A stretch of DNA of 64,000 nucleotides. Origin: Corynebacterium ciconiae DSM 44920 (GTDB lineage: Bacteria; Actinomycetota; Actinomycetes; Mycobacteriales; Mycobacteriaceae). The notes below the pieces were generated by a model. It did not search any database and had not been told where the DNA came from. It saw nothing but the letters and a program-made list of their open reading frames with translations. The DNA lies in the NCBI RefSeq assembly GCF_030440575.1, contig NZ_CP047189.1, positions 2,418,001 to 2,482,000 on the forward strand. The letters are read 5' to 3'. Position 1 is the first letter of the stretch. Each line of letters begins with the position of its first letter. Made by a program: the position numbers and the translations under genes. This document shows positions 1 through 8,824 of the stretch, in pieces.

Positions 1-147
1 GCTGGGGTGACAGAGAAACACCTCGAGGATCTCCTCGTGCGCTGGACCACGATGCGCCGTGGCAATGAGTCACAGCCACGCCACGCCAAGATCGACCCCG
101 AGCCCACCACAGCCACCCACTCCACCACTACGAAGGAGGAGCAGTAA
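1..147 (+). CDS. C-terminal end of an unidentified protein (partial)
   Basis: Only the last 48 codons lie in the window, ending in TAA at 145-147. The visible tail is polar, rich in Thr, Lys and Glu, and has no membrane segment or motif I recognise, so no function is offered. The stop codon directly abuts the ATG of the YhgE/Pip gene, and a strong ribosome binding site (AAGGAGGA, 133-140) lies inside this tail. The two genes are therefore very likely one operon with coupled translation. Confidence 0.6.
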   Translation, partial: AGVTEKHLEDLLVRWTTMRRGNESQPRHAKIDPEPTTATHSTTTKEEQ

Positions 148-2211
148 ATGCTTGCCACACTGCATATCGGCAGCGAACTTCGCCGCTTCGGACGCGCCAA
201 GCTGGGCAAGATCGCCATCGTGGCCATCTGTCTGCTTCCCCTGCTCTACTCCACCCTGTATCTCTGGAGCTTCTGGGATCCCTTCGGCCGCCTCGACCGC
301 ATGCCCGTGGCCCTCGTTAACGAGGACAAGGGCGCCGAGGTGGATGGGCAGCAGCTCAACGCCGGTGAACAGATTGAGCAGGGCCTCCTTGAAGATCAGT
401 CCTTGGACTGGATCACCGTCACGGAGCAAGACGCCCTCGAGGGCGTGAAAACCGGCGAATACTATTTTGCGGTGACTCTGCCGGAGAACTTCTCTCAAGC
501 GGTGGCATCGCCGACCTCCGAAAACCCGGAGAAGGCCCGCATTGTGGCCCACTACAATGACGCCAACGGCTGGCTCTCCTCGCTCATCGGCCAAAACGCT
601 ATGCGCCAAGTACTGGGCGTGGTCTCCGACAAGATCGGCGCCCAGGCCGTGGACAAGCTGCTGGTGGGAGTGGTCAACGCCGGCGAGGGCATTCAGCGGG
701 CCGCCGACGGCGCAGCCCAATTGGATGAAGGCGCCACCACCCTCGACTCCGGCTTGGGCGAGATCCAAAAGGGCGCCGGCGACCTTGTTAATGGTCTCGA
801 GCGCAATAAGGAAGGCACCACCCAGCTGGTGGACGGCACCGGGCGGCTCCGCGATGGTGTGTCCCAGCTGCAGACCGGCTCTGGGGATCTAGCCAACGGC
901 ACCGAGCAGCTGGTCGATGGCACCGACCGCCTCAGCAGCGGCCTCGATCAAGCCATCGCTAAGCTGCAGAGCCTCACCGGAGAGGTCCACCACTACCACG
1001 CCACCGCCTCGGAGGCCTCCCAGGTCCAGGGCAACGTGGCTAATGATCTGCGCGATATCGCCAACGCCATCCGCATGATCCCCGACCCGTTGGCGCAGCA
1101 CGCCGCGGGCCAGGTGGATCACATCGCCCACCGGGTAGACACCGAGGGCGTGGGCCCGCACTCGCCGCTGAAGCAGGATCTTGACCGCATCAACGGCATC
1201 GCCGCGGACATTGATAATGGAAACCTCCCCGGCAAGCTCGGCGAACTCGTCGGCGGCGTGAACCAGCTCAACGACGGCGCCCATCGCCTCAACGACGGCG
1301 CTCACCGCCTCAATGAGGGCATTGGTGAGCTGGGCAATGGTGTCACCCAGCTGGATGATGGCGCCAACCAGCTCAACGATGGTGCCACGCAGCTGCTCGA
1401 GGGCGGCCACAAACTCGATGGCGCGCTCAGCAAGGCCAAGGATGGCTCCAGCAAGCTTTCCGAGGGCAGCACCGAGCTAGCCACCAAGCTCGGCCAGGCG
1501 GCCGAGGAGGCACCCGAGTGGTCGCCGGATCACCGCAAGACCATGGCAGAGACCATTGGTGGTCCGGTGGAGATCAACCAATCCAACTCTGGCGGCGATA
1601 ACACCTTCGGCGCTGGCCTTGCCCCCTTCTTCTTCTCGCTATCGCTGTATATCGGTAGCCTCGTGAGCTTCCTGCTGCTGCGCCCGCTGCAGGCCCGCGC
1701 CGTGGCAGCCGGCATCTCTCCGATGCGGGCCGCCATCGACGGCCTCGCCCCGGCCGGATTGATCGCCATGATCCAAGCGATCGTGGTCTCCAGCGCTACT
1801 GTGCTGGCCGTGCCGCTGGACCCGGCCACCTTCTTTGGGCTAACCGTGTTCATGATGCTCACCGCGCTTGTCTTCGCCGCGATGAACCAGGTGCTGATTG
1901 TCTTACTTGGCTCAGGCCCTGGCCGCGTGGCCAGTATGGCGCTCCTGATGGTGCAGCTTTTGGGCTCGGGTGGTCTCTACCCCGTGGAGACGGAACCGGA
2001 TTTCTGGAGTTGGATCCACCCCTTCCTGCCCATGACCTACACCGTCAACGGCTTCCGCCAGACGCTCTACGGAGATTTCGATGGCCGTATGTTGCAGGCC
2101 GTGATTGCGCTCTTCGTCTTCCTCGCGCTCTTCCTGGTGGGCACCGCCCTCGGTGCCCGGCGCGACAGAACATGGACCATGAAGAAGCTCCACCCACCCA
2201 TCGATTTCTAG
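148..2211 (+). CDS. YhgE/Pip family membrane protein
   Basis: 687 aa. There is one membrane segment near the N-terminus (about 22-42), then a long extracytoplasmic region, then about six hydrophobic segments from residue 490 to 670 resembling an ABC-2 type membrane domain. Roughly residues 185-435 carry many short repeats of the form LxDGxxxLxxG, the hallmark of the YhgE/Pip (phage infection protein-like) family, which predicts long helical or coiled-coil rods. Family members are linked to export of proteins or lipids and to phage adsorption, but the biochemical role is not settled. The ATG follows the upstream stop without a gap and has an AAGGAGGA ribosome binding site, so the start is secure. 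A hairpin follows the gene. Confidence 0.88.
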   Translation: MLATLHIGSELRRFGRAKLGKIAIVAICLLPLLYSTLYLWSFWDPFGRLDRMPVALVNEDKGAEVDGQQLNAGEQIEQGLLEDQSLDWITVTEQDALEGVKTGEYYFAVTLPENFSQAVASPTSENPEKARIVAHYNDANGWLSSLIGQNAMRQVLGVVSDKIGAQAVDKLLVGVVNAGEGIQRAADGAAQLDEGATTLDSGLGEIQKGAGDLVNGLERNKEGTTQLVDGTGRLRDGVSQLQTGSGDLANGTEQLVDGTDRLSSGLDQAIAKLQSLTGEVHHYHATASEASQVQGNVANDLRDIANAIRMIPDPLAQHAAGQVDHIAHRVDTEGVGPHSPLKQDLDRINGIAADIDNGNLPGKLGELVGGVNQLNDGAHRLNDGAHRLNEGIGELGNGVTQLDDGANQLNDGATQLLEGGHKLDGALSKAKDGSSKLSEGSTELATKLGQAAEEAPEWSPDHRKTMAETIGGPVEINQSNSGGDNTFGAGLAPFFFSLSLYIGSLVSFLLLRPLQARAVAAGISPMRAAIDGLAPAGLIAMIQAIVVSSATVLAVPLDPATFFGLTVFMMLTALVFAAMNQVLIVLLGSGPGRVASMALLMVQLLGSGGLYPVETEPDFWSWIHPFLPMTYTVNGFRQTLYGDFDGRMLQAVIALFVFLALFLVGTALGARRDRTWTMKKLHPPIDF

Positions 2212-2224
2212 CCGCCAGTCTCTC

Positions 2225-2259
2225 CCACCGCCGCTGCAGCCCCGCTGTGGCGGCGGTGG
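2225..2259 (+). terminator. Hairpin after the YhgE/Pip gene, possible terminator
   Basis: CCACCGCCGC (2225-2234) pairs perfectly with GCGGCGGTGG (2250-2259) around a 15-base loop, 14 bases after the stop codon. No T-run follows, so it may slow or end transcription only weakly, or protect the 3' end. Confidence 0.45.
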
Positions 2260-2274
2260 TGTGTGCAGGGAGAT

Positions 2275-2287
2275 GGCGTCGATAAGC
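2275..2287 (+). repeat. Iterated 13-mer GGCGTCGATAAGC (intergenic copy)
   Basis: Exact copy of the window-wide word, 16 bases after the hairpin that follows the YhgE/Pip gene. It is not part of any gene I can support. Confidence 0.8.
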
Positions 2288-2384
2288 GTGAGGCGTGGCG
2301 TGGGGAAGAACTTTATTGCCTGCCACCAGCGAGCACGACCTGGGTGAGCTGCACTAACACTGGTGGGGTGTGGGGTGGATTACG

Positions 2385-2390
2385 TATAAT
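2385..2390 (+). promoter_or_regulatory. -10 element TATAAT of the S9 peptidase gene
   Basis: A perfect TATAAT ends 10 bases before the ATG at 2401, and no Shine-Dalgarno sequence lies between. Transcription should begin at or just before the ATG, giving a leaderless or nearly leaderless mRNA. Confidence 0.75.
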
Positions 2391-2400
2391 CGGCGGAATT

Positions 2401-4551
2401 ATGAGCATCACTGCACCAGCTTCTACGCCGTCGGCGAGCGAGCTCGCCATCATTGAGTCCCCTACGGCCCTCGCGTGGGCGCAGGAATGGACCACCTCCA
2501 CTATCGAGCAGATCGACAGCCGAGCGGGCGGCCGCAGCGCACTACAACGCAAGCTGCGCGCCGCTCTCGATACCGATGCCCGCGTGCCGTATGTGACTCG
2601 GCGCGGGGAGTACCTCTACAACTTTTGGCGCGATAGCGATCATCCGCGCGGGCTGTGGCGGCGCACCAGCTATGAGTCCTATCTCAGTGAGGCACCGGAG
2701 TGGGAGATTCTGCTCGATGTGGATGCCCTCGCCGCCGAGGATGGGCACAGCTGGGTGTGGAAGGGTGCCCATGTGCGGGAACCGGAATGCGACCGAGCCC
2801 TCGTGCGGCTATCGCGCGGCGGCGGGGACGCCACCGTGATCCGCGAGTTCGATATCACCACCGCCAGCTTCGTTGAGGACCGCCCCTTCGAGTTGCCAGA
2901 GGATAAGTCTGATGTGTCGTGGGAGAGCCTAGACACCGTGATCCTGGGAACCAATGTGGGCGAGGGTTCGCTCACCGAGTCCGGCTATCCGGCGCGGGTG
3001 TATCGCTGGCACCGCGGCACCGATCCGCGTGAGGCCGAGCTGCTCTTTAGTGGCGAGCGCAGCGATATCGCCTCTGGCGGCTGGGCGGATCGCACCCCTG
3101 GTTTCGAACGCGTGCTCATCGAGCGCCGGTTGGATATGTTCACCGCGGAGAATTACCTGCTGCGCGAGTCGACGCCGGTACGCATCGACGTGCCCATCGA
3201 TTGCGAGATCATCGTGCACCGCTCCCAGATCTTCCTGCTGCCGCGCACCGAGTTTCACGGCGTACCTGCCGGCGGAGTGGGAGTGGCTGATTTCGACAGC
3301 TATATGCAGGATCCCGCAGCCGCCCACGTGCAGGTGATCTTTAGCCCCACCGAGCACCAGTCGCTGGAAACAGTGCACTTTACCCGCAGCTATGGGCTGA
3401 TTCAGGTATTGGACAATGTCAGCACCACTCTCTACCGCGTGCGGCTCGACGCGCCCGAGGACTGTGTGCGGTTAAAGATTCCGGAGCTGGCCAGCACGAG
3501 CGTGGTGGCCACCTCCCCGATGTCAGAGGATCCGGACATCGGCGAGGAGGTGTGGCTGTACTCCTCCAGCTTCACCACTCCTGATTCGCTGCTGCGGGCC
3601 GACGCCCGCTACCCCGACACCTTCTCCACCGTGGTCAAACGCGCCCCCGAGCAGTTCGACACTTCCGAGATGAGCACCCGGCAATACTGGGCCACCTCGG
3701 CCGATGGCACCCGCATCCCCTACTTTGTTACCGGCCGCCTCGACGAGGAAGCAGACCCCAGTCCCAAGCCCTGCATGGTCCACGCTTATGGCGGTTTCGA
3801 GGTGGCACTGGTGCCTTCCTATTCGGCAGTCACCGGCATCGCTTGGCTGGCCAAGGGGCATCTATTTGTGCAAGCGAACCTCCGCGGCGGCAGCGAGTTC
3901 GGGCCGCAGTGGCACTCCCAAGCCACGAAGCTGCAGCGCCGTAAGGTCTTCGAGGATCACCAGGCCGTGCTCCGCGACCTCGTGGATCGCGGCCTGACCA
4001 CCCGCGAGCAGCTGGCAGTGCGCGGCGGATCCAATGGCGGGCTCCTCACCGCAGTAGCCCTCACCAGCTATCCCGAGCTCGTGGGCGCCGTGGTGAGCGA
4101 GGTGCCCTTGATCGACATGCTGCGCTATCACACCCTGCTGGCAGGAGCCTCCTGGGTGGCGGAATACGGCCACCCTGATATCCCCGAGGAGCGCGCCGTG
4201 ATCGAAAGTTACTCGCCGCTGCAGCGAGTCGTGCCGAACGATGAGACGGCCTATCCCCCGGCGCTGGTTACCACCTCCACCCGCGATGATCGAGTGCATC
4301 CCGCGCACGCCCGCTGGTTTGCTGCTGCGCTCGCCGCCGCCGGCCAGCCGGTGGACTATGTGGAAAACTCTGAGGGCGGCCACGCCGGAGCAGCGGATAA
4401 TGATCAGATCGCGTGGAAGCAGGCCATCGTCTATTCCTGGTTGGAGCAGCAGCTGGGCTGTGCGGAAGCGGCTGGCACCGCAGACACCGATGCGGCTGGC
4501 GCCTCCAACGCTGCCCGTCACGCTGCCCGCGACGCCGCCACGGACAGCTAG
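2401..4551 (+). CDS. Prolyl oligopeptidase family (S9) serine peptidase
   Basis: 716 aa from the ATG chosen because the TATAAT box at 2385-2390 excludes longer starts. The N-terminal ~430 residues match the seven-bladed propeller part of S9 enzymes. The C-terminal alpha/beta-hydrolase domain has GGSNGG with the nucleophile Ser544, the acid in RDDRVHP (Asp629/630) and the catalytic His661 in EGGHAG. Such enzymes cleave short peptides after proline or basic residues, mostly in the cytosol; no signal peptide is visible here. The last ~25 residues are Ala/Thr/Asp-rich and probably unstructured. The M1 aminopeptidase follows 41 bases later with its own promoter, so two peptide-degrading enzymes sit together. 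Confidence 0.9.
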   Translation: MSITAPASTPSASELAIIESPTALAWAQEWTTSTIEQIDSRAGGRSALQRKLRAALDTDARVPYVTRRGEYLYNFWRDSDHPRGLWRRTSYESYLSEAPEWEILLDVDALAAEDGHSWVWKGAHVREPECDRALVRLSRGGGDATVIREFDITTASFVEDRPFELPEDKSDVSWESLDTVILGTNVGEGSLTESGYPARVYRWHRGTDPREAELLFSGERSDIASGGWADRTPGFERVLIERRLDMFTAENYLLRESTPVRIDVPIDCEIIVHRSQIFLLPRTEFHGVPAGGVGVADFDSYMQDPAAAHVQVIFSPTEHQSLETVHFTRSYGLIQVLDNVSTTLYRVRLDAPEDCVRLKIPELASTSVVATSPMSEDPDIGEEVWLYSSSFTTPDSLLRADARYPDTFSTVVKRAPEQFDTSEMSTRQYWATSADGTRIPYFVTGRLDEEADPSPKPCMVHAYGGFEVALVPSYSAVTGIAWLAKGHLFVQANLRGGSEFGPQWHSQATKLQRRKVFEDHQAVLRDLVDRGLTTREQLAVRGGSNGGLLTAVALTSYPELVGAVVSEVPLIDMLRYHTLLAGASWVAEYGHPDIPEERAVIESYSPLQRVVPNDETAYPPALVTTSTRDDRVHPAHARWFAAALAAAGQPVDYVENSEGGHAGAADNDQIAWKQAIVYSWLEQQLGCAEAAGTADTDAAGASNAARHAARDAATDS

Positions 4552-4578
4552 CTGCGCCGATACCGCCGGTGCGCGGAC

Positions 4579-4584
4579 TAGACT
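4579..4584 (+). promoter_or_regulatory. -10 element TAGACT of the M1 aminopeptidase gene
   Basis: TAGACT ends 8 bases before the ATG at 4593 and no ribosome binding site precedes the ATG, which is the leaderless arrangement seen repeatedly in this window. Confidence 0.65.
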
Positions 4585-4592
4585 GAGCCGCG

Positions 4593-5966
4593 ATGAGTTC
4601 CTTCACACGCCTGCGCACCACCGACATCCCCGGCACAAGGGATCGCTACACGGGTGTGGACTTCAACCTTGGATTCCACATCCGTCACTACGGCCTCGAC
4701 CTCACCTACCGGGTCATGCCCAATCACCTCTCCGGCACGGCCACGTTGGATGTGCTCAGCTATCTTCCATTGACGCAGCTCACCGTGGACTGTGCCCGCA
4801 CCTTGAATGTGCGGCGGGTGAGCGCCCAGGCCGCCGGCGGGGCGCAGGTGAAGGTAAGGAAGTTCCGCCACCGCGGAGATAACAAGCTGGTAATCATCTT
4901 CGATCGTGAGGTGCCTGAAGACACCGAATTCAGCCTCGTCATCAGCTACTCCGGCAATCCCCAACCCATCCGTTCCCGCTGGGGCGAAATCGGGTGGGAG
5001 GAAACCGAAGCTGGGGCATTAGTGGCCAGCCAACCGCACGGCGCCCCCAGCTGGTTTCCCTGCGATGACACCCCAGATGAAAAGGCCCTCTACGACATCC
5101 GCGTAAGCGCCGATAACCCCTTCAGCGTGATCTGCACCGGCCAGCTGGTGGAGACCGTGCGCAAAAACTCCACCACAACCTGGCATTACCGCGTTGCCGA
5201 ACCGATGGCCACCTATCTCGCCTCGGTACAGATTGGCGAGTTCAGCACCATCGAGCTGGGCCGCGCGGGCACCGTGCCCGTACGCGCCTATGCCCCGGCG
5301 TCGCTGCGCGAACGGGTACTGCACGACTTCGCCGATCAGGCCCGCATGGTGCAGCTGTACACCGAGCTCTTCGGCCCCTACCCCTTCCCCGACTACCGGG
5401 TAGTCATCACCGCCGACCAGCTGGAAATCCCCCTAGAGGCGCACGGGCTATCAATCTTCGGCGCCAACCACGCCGACGGGGCCCGCACCTGGGAGCGGCT
5501 CATCGCCCACGAGCTCTCCCACCAATGGTTCGGCAACTCCCTCGGGGTGGCGCAGTGGGACGATATCTGGCTCAACGAAGGCTTTGCCTGCTACTGCGAA
5601 TGGCTCTGGTTCGAGCACTCCACCGGCACCCCCGCCGAACACTACGCCCGCGAGCACTACCAAAGACTCCAGGAAAAGCCACAGGATCTGCTCCTCGCCG
5701 ATCCTGGGCCGGCCGATATGTTCGATGATCGCCTCTACAAACGCGGCGCGCTGTTCGTGCACGCCCTGCGGCTGCTGCTCGGCGACACCGCCTTCTTTAC
5801 AGCGCTGCGTTCCTACGCCACCCGCGACCGCCACGGCGTGGTGGAGCCGGTGGATCTGTTCCACGCCCTGCGCGCCCACCTCGCCCCCGAGCGCCACCCC
5901 GAGCTCGAGCAGCTGCGCTCCGCCTGGCTGCTGTCCCTGCCGCTTCCGCCCTTCCCCACCGCCTAG
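4593..5966 (+). CDS. M1 family zinc metalloaminopeptidase
   Basis: 457 aa. The zinc site is complete: HELSH (His306, Glu307, His310) followed 19 residues later by Glu329 in NEGFA, the classic HExxH-x18-E gluzincin signature. The exopeptidase motif before it reads LEIPLEAHG, the form seen in the short actinobacterial members. At about 460 residues it lacks the long C-terminal helical domain of PepN, as is usual for this subgroup. It removes N-terminal residues from peptides in the cytosol. It probably acts after the upstream S9 peptidase in peptide turnover. Its TAG stop also forms part of the -10 box of the next gene. Confidence 0.9.
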   Translation: MSSFTRLRTTDIPGTRDRYTGVDFNLGFHIRHYGLDLTYRVMPNHLSGTATLDVLSYLPLTQLTVDCARTLNVRRVSAQAAGGAQVKVRKFRHRGDNKLVIIFDREVPEDTEFSLVISYSGNPQPIRSRWGEIGWEETEAGALVASQPHGAPSWFPCDDTPDEKALYDIRVSADNPFSVICTGQLVETVRKNSTTTWHYRVAEPMATYLASVQIGEFSTIELGRAGTVPVRAYAPASLRERVLHDFADQARMVQLYTELFGPYPFPDYRVVITADQLEIPLEAHGLSIFGANHADGARTWERLIAHELSHQWFGNSLGVAQWDDIWLNEGFACYCEWLWFEHSTGTPAEHYAREHYQRLQEKPQDLLLADPGPADMFDDRLYKRGALFVHALRLLLGDTAFFTALRSYATRDRHGVVEPVDLFHALRAHLAPERHPELEQLRSAWLLSLPLPPFPTA

Positions 5967-5976
5967 GATCACTCAC

Positions 5977-7209
5977 ATGCGCGCGCTGTCTCTCGCCACC
6001 ATCTTCGCGGCCCTCTCGGGATTCGTGGTGGTCATCGTGGCCTCTTGGGCCCTGCCCGAGGCCACCAACGCCGACTTCCAAGCATATTGGGGGCTTTTCT
6101 TCGCCCTCGCAGGGCTTATCGACGGCATCACGCAGGAAACCACCCGCGCCACCTCCGCGGTGCGCGCTGGGGCACATCCCCGCTCGGCACGCCCCGTCCG
6201 GCTCGCCGGAGTGGTGGCCATCATCGCCGGTATCACGATCCTCGCCACCGGCGGGGTGTGGATGGGATTTTTGCTACACCACGCCCACCCGGCCGCGATC
6301 GCCCTCTTCGCTATTGGCCTGTCCTCCTATGTGTTCCAAGCATTGCTCTCCGGTGTGCTCTCCGGGCTCAAGCAGTGGGGGGCATACGCCTGGTTGGTGA
6401 CTATCGACTCGGGTGTGCGCATGCTGGCCGCCGGTGTGGCGTGGTGGCGCGGCTGGGGAATCGGCGCCTTCTTACTCATCACCGTCCTAGGCGCCACCAC
6501 TTGGCTGCTCATCATTGCGCTCGCGCCGCAGGCCCGCGCCGCATTAGCCGCACCGGTGGATGTCACCTCGGCTGCGTATCGGCGGGGCGTCTTCTCCGCC
6601 ATGGCGGCCACTGGGGCCTCCGCCGCCCTGATTACCGGCTTCCCGCCACTGGTGCGCATCACCCACGGCACCGGCGATACCACCGCGGACGGGGTGAGCG
6701 TGGCGGCCATCATCATGGCGGTGCTGCTCACCCGCGCTCCCATCCTCGTTCCCACCCAGCGCTTCCAATCCGCCCTAGTGGTGTACTTCGTGGATCGCCG
6801 GGAGCGGCTGCTGCCTGCCTTGGTGACACCACTGGCTGCCGTGGCGGGGATCGGGCTTCTCGGCGCGGCTCTGGCCTGGCTGCTCGGGCCGTGGATACTG
6901 GGCTTGTTCCTCCCGGCCAGCTATGTGCTGCCCGGCTGGCTCCTAGCCGTGCTCACCTTTGCCTCCGCCTGCACCGGCTCGCTCATGATCACCGGCTGCG
7001 CCGCGTTGAGCCACGAACGCCACAGTGTCTATGTGCTCGGCTGGATTGTCGCCACCGCGAGTGCCTTCGCGGTACTTGCGCTGCCGCTACCCCTGAGCAC
7101 CGCAGTGTGCGCGGCGTTGATCCTCGGCCCTCTCATCGGGGTGGCGGTGCACATCATCTCTTTGTTGGGCGGCCACGTCCGGCGGGTAGGGAAGAATGCA
7201 CGGGTCTGA
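5977..7209 (+). CDS. Polytopic membrane protein, flippase-like
   Basis: 410 aa, strongly hydrophobic throughout, with about 11-12 predicted membrane helices and almost no soluble loops. The overall look is that of the MOP/polysaccharide-exporter type of flippase, but I see no diagnostic motif, so that is inference. The ATG at 5977 is preferred because TAGGAT (5964-5969), which overlaps the stop codon of the aminopeptidase gene, ends exactly 7 bases upstream; an open frame extends further upstream but runs through the aminopeptidase gene. A one-mismatch copy of the iterated 13-mer (6114-6126) encodes part of the second helix region. Confidence 0.7.
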   Translation: MRALSLATIFAALSGFVVVIVASWALPEATNADFQAYWGLFFALAGLIDGITQETTRATSAVRAGAHPRSARPVRLAGVVAIIAGITILATGGVWMGFLLHHAHPAAIALFAIGLSSYVFQALLSGVLSGLKQWGAYAWLVTIDSGVRMLAAGVAWWRGWGIGAFLLITVLGATTWLLIIALAPQARAALAAPVDVTSAAYRRGVFSAMAATGASAALITGFPPLVRITHGTGDTTADGVSVAAIIMAVLLTRAPILVPTQRFQSALVVYFVDRRERLLPALVTPLAAVAGIGLLGAALAWLLGPWILGLFLPASYVLPGWLLAVLTFASACTGSLMITGCAALSHERHSVYVLGWIVATASAFAVLALPLPLSTAVCAALILGPLIGVAVHIISLLGGHVRRVGKNARV

Positions 7210-7244
7210 GTAAGCCCCAAGAAAATGGTGTTCACTTCCATGTT

Positions 7245-7271
7245 TTGCTTAAGGGAACCTTTATGTAGGCT
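7245..7271 (+). promoter_or_regulatory. Promoter of the DoxX gene (TTGCTT ... TAGGCT)
   Basis: TTGCTT (7245-7250) and TAGGCT (7266-7271) are separated by 15 bases. The -10 box ends 8 bases before the GTG at 7280, again predicting a leaderless transcript. Confidence 0.55.
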
Positions 7272-7279
7272 GTGTAGTC

Positions 7280-7867
7280 GTGACTGTTTTTAAGGATATT
7301 TTCCAGCTCATCGCCCGTATTATTCTTGGCACCGTGCTTATTGCGCACGGTTGGCAGAAGATCAATGATTGGACTGTCTCTGGGGTAACCGAGAAGTTCA
7401 CCGACATGGGTGTGCCCAATCCCGAGCTCGCCGCACAATTCGCCTCCTACTTCGAGTTTGCCGGCGGCATCGCCATTGTTCTGGGCCTTTTGGTTCGCTT
7501 CGTGGGGCCTGTGCTCTTCGTGCTCATGGCTGGCGCCGCGTGGTTCGCGCACCGCGACGCGGGCATTTTCGTCTCCGATGGCGGCTGGGAGCTCGTGGGC
7601 GTAATCGGCGCCGCTGGGCTGCTGCTCGCCGCTGCTGGGGCCGGCCGCGTGTCCTTGGATCACCTCTTGGTGCGCCCCTTCCGTAACGGCAAGGATAAGG
7701 ACACCGAGTTCGACTCCACCGCTGGCTACACCCCGGCCGCAAGTACTACCGCGGCTACCACCCCTGCCACCGCACCGGCCACTAACGAGACCACCAGCTT
7801 CGATACCGAGACCACGGCATTCGATAGCTCGGATATCAACACCACCGGCTGGGATGAGAAGCGCTAA
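7280..7867 (+). CDS. DoxX family membrane protein
   Basis: 195 aa starting with GTG. Residues 1-125 form a DoxX domain with about four membrane helices, including the usual early RIILGTVLIAHGWQK segment and a HRDAG turn. After the last helix comes a ~60-residue tail rich in Thr and Ala that should be disordered. DoxX proteins are membrane partners of redox systems (in mycobacteria DoxX works with SodA and a thiosulfate sulfurtransferase), but no such partner is adjacent here. The start is fixed by the -10 box 8 bases upstream. A second, much shorter DoxX-like protein lies at 43724-44080. Confidence 0.85.
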   Translation: MTVFKDIFQLIARIILGTVLIAHGWQKINDWTVSGVTEKFTDMGVPNPELAAQFASYFEFAGGIAIVLGLLVRFVGPVLFVLMAGAAWFAHRDAGIFVSDGGWELVGVIGAAGLLLAAAGAGRVSLDHLLVRPFRNGKDKDTEFDSTAGYTPAASTTAATTPATAPATNETTSFDTETTAFDSSDINTTGWDEKR

Positions 7868-7890
7868 AGCCTAGACTCACCGCCACTTTT

Positions 7891-7924
7891 CACCGCCTCG
7901 CAGCCCTCAGCGCTCGAGGCGGTG
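7891..7924 (+). terminator. Hairpin between the DoxX and IclR genes
   Basis: CACCGCCTCG (7891-7900) pairs perfectly with CGAGGCGGTG (7915-7924) 23 bases after the DoxX stop. No T-run follows, so a terminator role is only likely, not certain. Confidence 0.45.
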
Positions 7925-7952
7925 TGTGCTATCTGGCGGCCGCGCGCTAAGC

Positions 7953-7980
7953 TACCGAACCGTTAGTTCCTCGGTATAGT
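7953..7980 (+). promoter_or_regulatory. Promoter and putative operator of the IclR regulator
   Basis: TACCGA (7953-7958) and TCGGTA (7971-7976) form an inverted repeat, and the right arm overlaps a good -10 box, TATAGT (7975-7980). A regulator binding this dyad would block RNA polymerase, as expected for an autoregulated IclR gene. That IclR itself binds here is inference. Confidence 0.5.
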
Positions 7981-8046
7981 GAGAGGCGTCCGCAAGCGCG
8001 CGGCCGACGAGTGCTACACCCTGAGCAGAAGGAGGACGTGAGAGAA

Positions 8047-8811
8047 GTGAGCGAGCACACCCGACGACACTCATCGCGGGTCCCAGCAGCCACCAACGTC
8101 CTTCGCATCCTAACGCTGCTGACCAGTATCGATGTCCCCGTCTCCGCCGCCCGCATCTACACCGAACTAGAGCTGCCGCGCTCCACGGTGTACCACCTGC
8201 TCACAGTCATGGAAGACGCCGGCTATGTGGTGCGCCTGCCCGAGGAAAAAACCTATGGTTTGGGCGTGGCGGCCTACGCGATGGCCTCGGCCTACACTAC
8301 GCAGCAGCCGCTGGTGCGCGTGGGCGCCCGTCATGCGAAGTTCCTCGCCGAGCTCATCGGCGGCAGCGCCCACATTTCCAAGCTCTCAGGCAGCGATGTC
8401 CTCTATATCTTGGAGGAGCGCAGCAAAAATGCCGCTAGCTTGCTTTTCGACGCTGGGGTGCGCATCCCGGCGTTCATCACCGCATCCGGCATGGCTATGC
8501 TGTCGCTGCGCTCGGAGCAGCAAGTAAAAGCCACCTATTCCACCTCGCCAGTGCCGAACCAGATGAGCTTCCGCGACATCATGGAACAGCTGGCGATCAT
8601 CCGCGAGCGCGGCTGGGCAGAGGAGAACGAACGCATCGACCGCGCTCACCGCTCCTTTTCTGCCCCTATCTTGGATCACCTAGGCCAGCCGGCCGCCGCG
8701 CTCGCGGTGTCCTTCCACATTGATTGCCCCGTCGATCCACGAGAGATCCTCGGCGAGGTTCGCACCCGCGCCGAGCTCATCTCCCACACCGTGTTCGGCC
8801 ACGAGCACTAG
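8047..8811 (+). CDS. IclR family transcriptional regulator
   Basis: About 254 aa. An N-terminal winged helix-turn-helix (AARIYTELELPRSTVYHLL, about residues 33-55) is followed by the IclR effector-binding domain, with the usual small-residue pattern around the ligand pocket (GVRIPAFITASGMAML). Start choice: AAGGAGG (8029-8035) lies 11 bases before GTG 8047 but only 2 bases before the in-frame GTG 8038, so 8047 is preferred. IclR proteins respond to small acids or aromatic compounds and often repress neighbours. The convergent alcohol dehydrogenase 13 bases downstream is a possible target, but no site is visible in front of it. Confidence 0.87.
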   Translation: MSEHTRRHSSRVPAATNVLRILTLLTSIDVPVSAARIYTELELPRSTVYHLLTVMEDAGYVVRLPEEKTYGLGVAAYAMASAYTTQQPLVRVGARHAKFLAELIGGSAHISKLSGSDVLYILEERSKNAASLLFDAGVRIPAFITASGMAMLSLRSEQQVKATYSTSPVPNQMSFRDIMEQLAIIRERGWAEENERIDRAHRSFSAPILDHLGQPAAALAVSFHIDCPVDPREILGEVRTRAELISHTVFGHEH

Positions 8812-8824
8812 CCGATCCGGCAGG

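Noticed and set aside
70..768. Long open frames antisense to the YhgE/Pip gene
   Set aside because: Shadow frames of a repetitive GC-rich gene; composition does not look like protein and they have no start signals.
5584..5976. N-terminal extension of the membrane protein at 5977
   Set aside because: The frame is open only because it overlaps the aminopeptidase gene; a -10 box 7 bases before ATG 5977 sets the true start.
6045..7268. 407-codon plus-strand frame overlapping the membrane protein
   Set aside because: His/Arg-rich translation typical of an off-frame read; the hydrophobic frame is the coding one.
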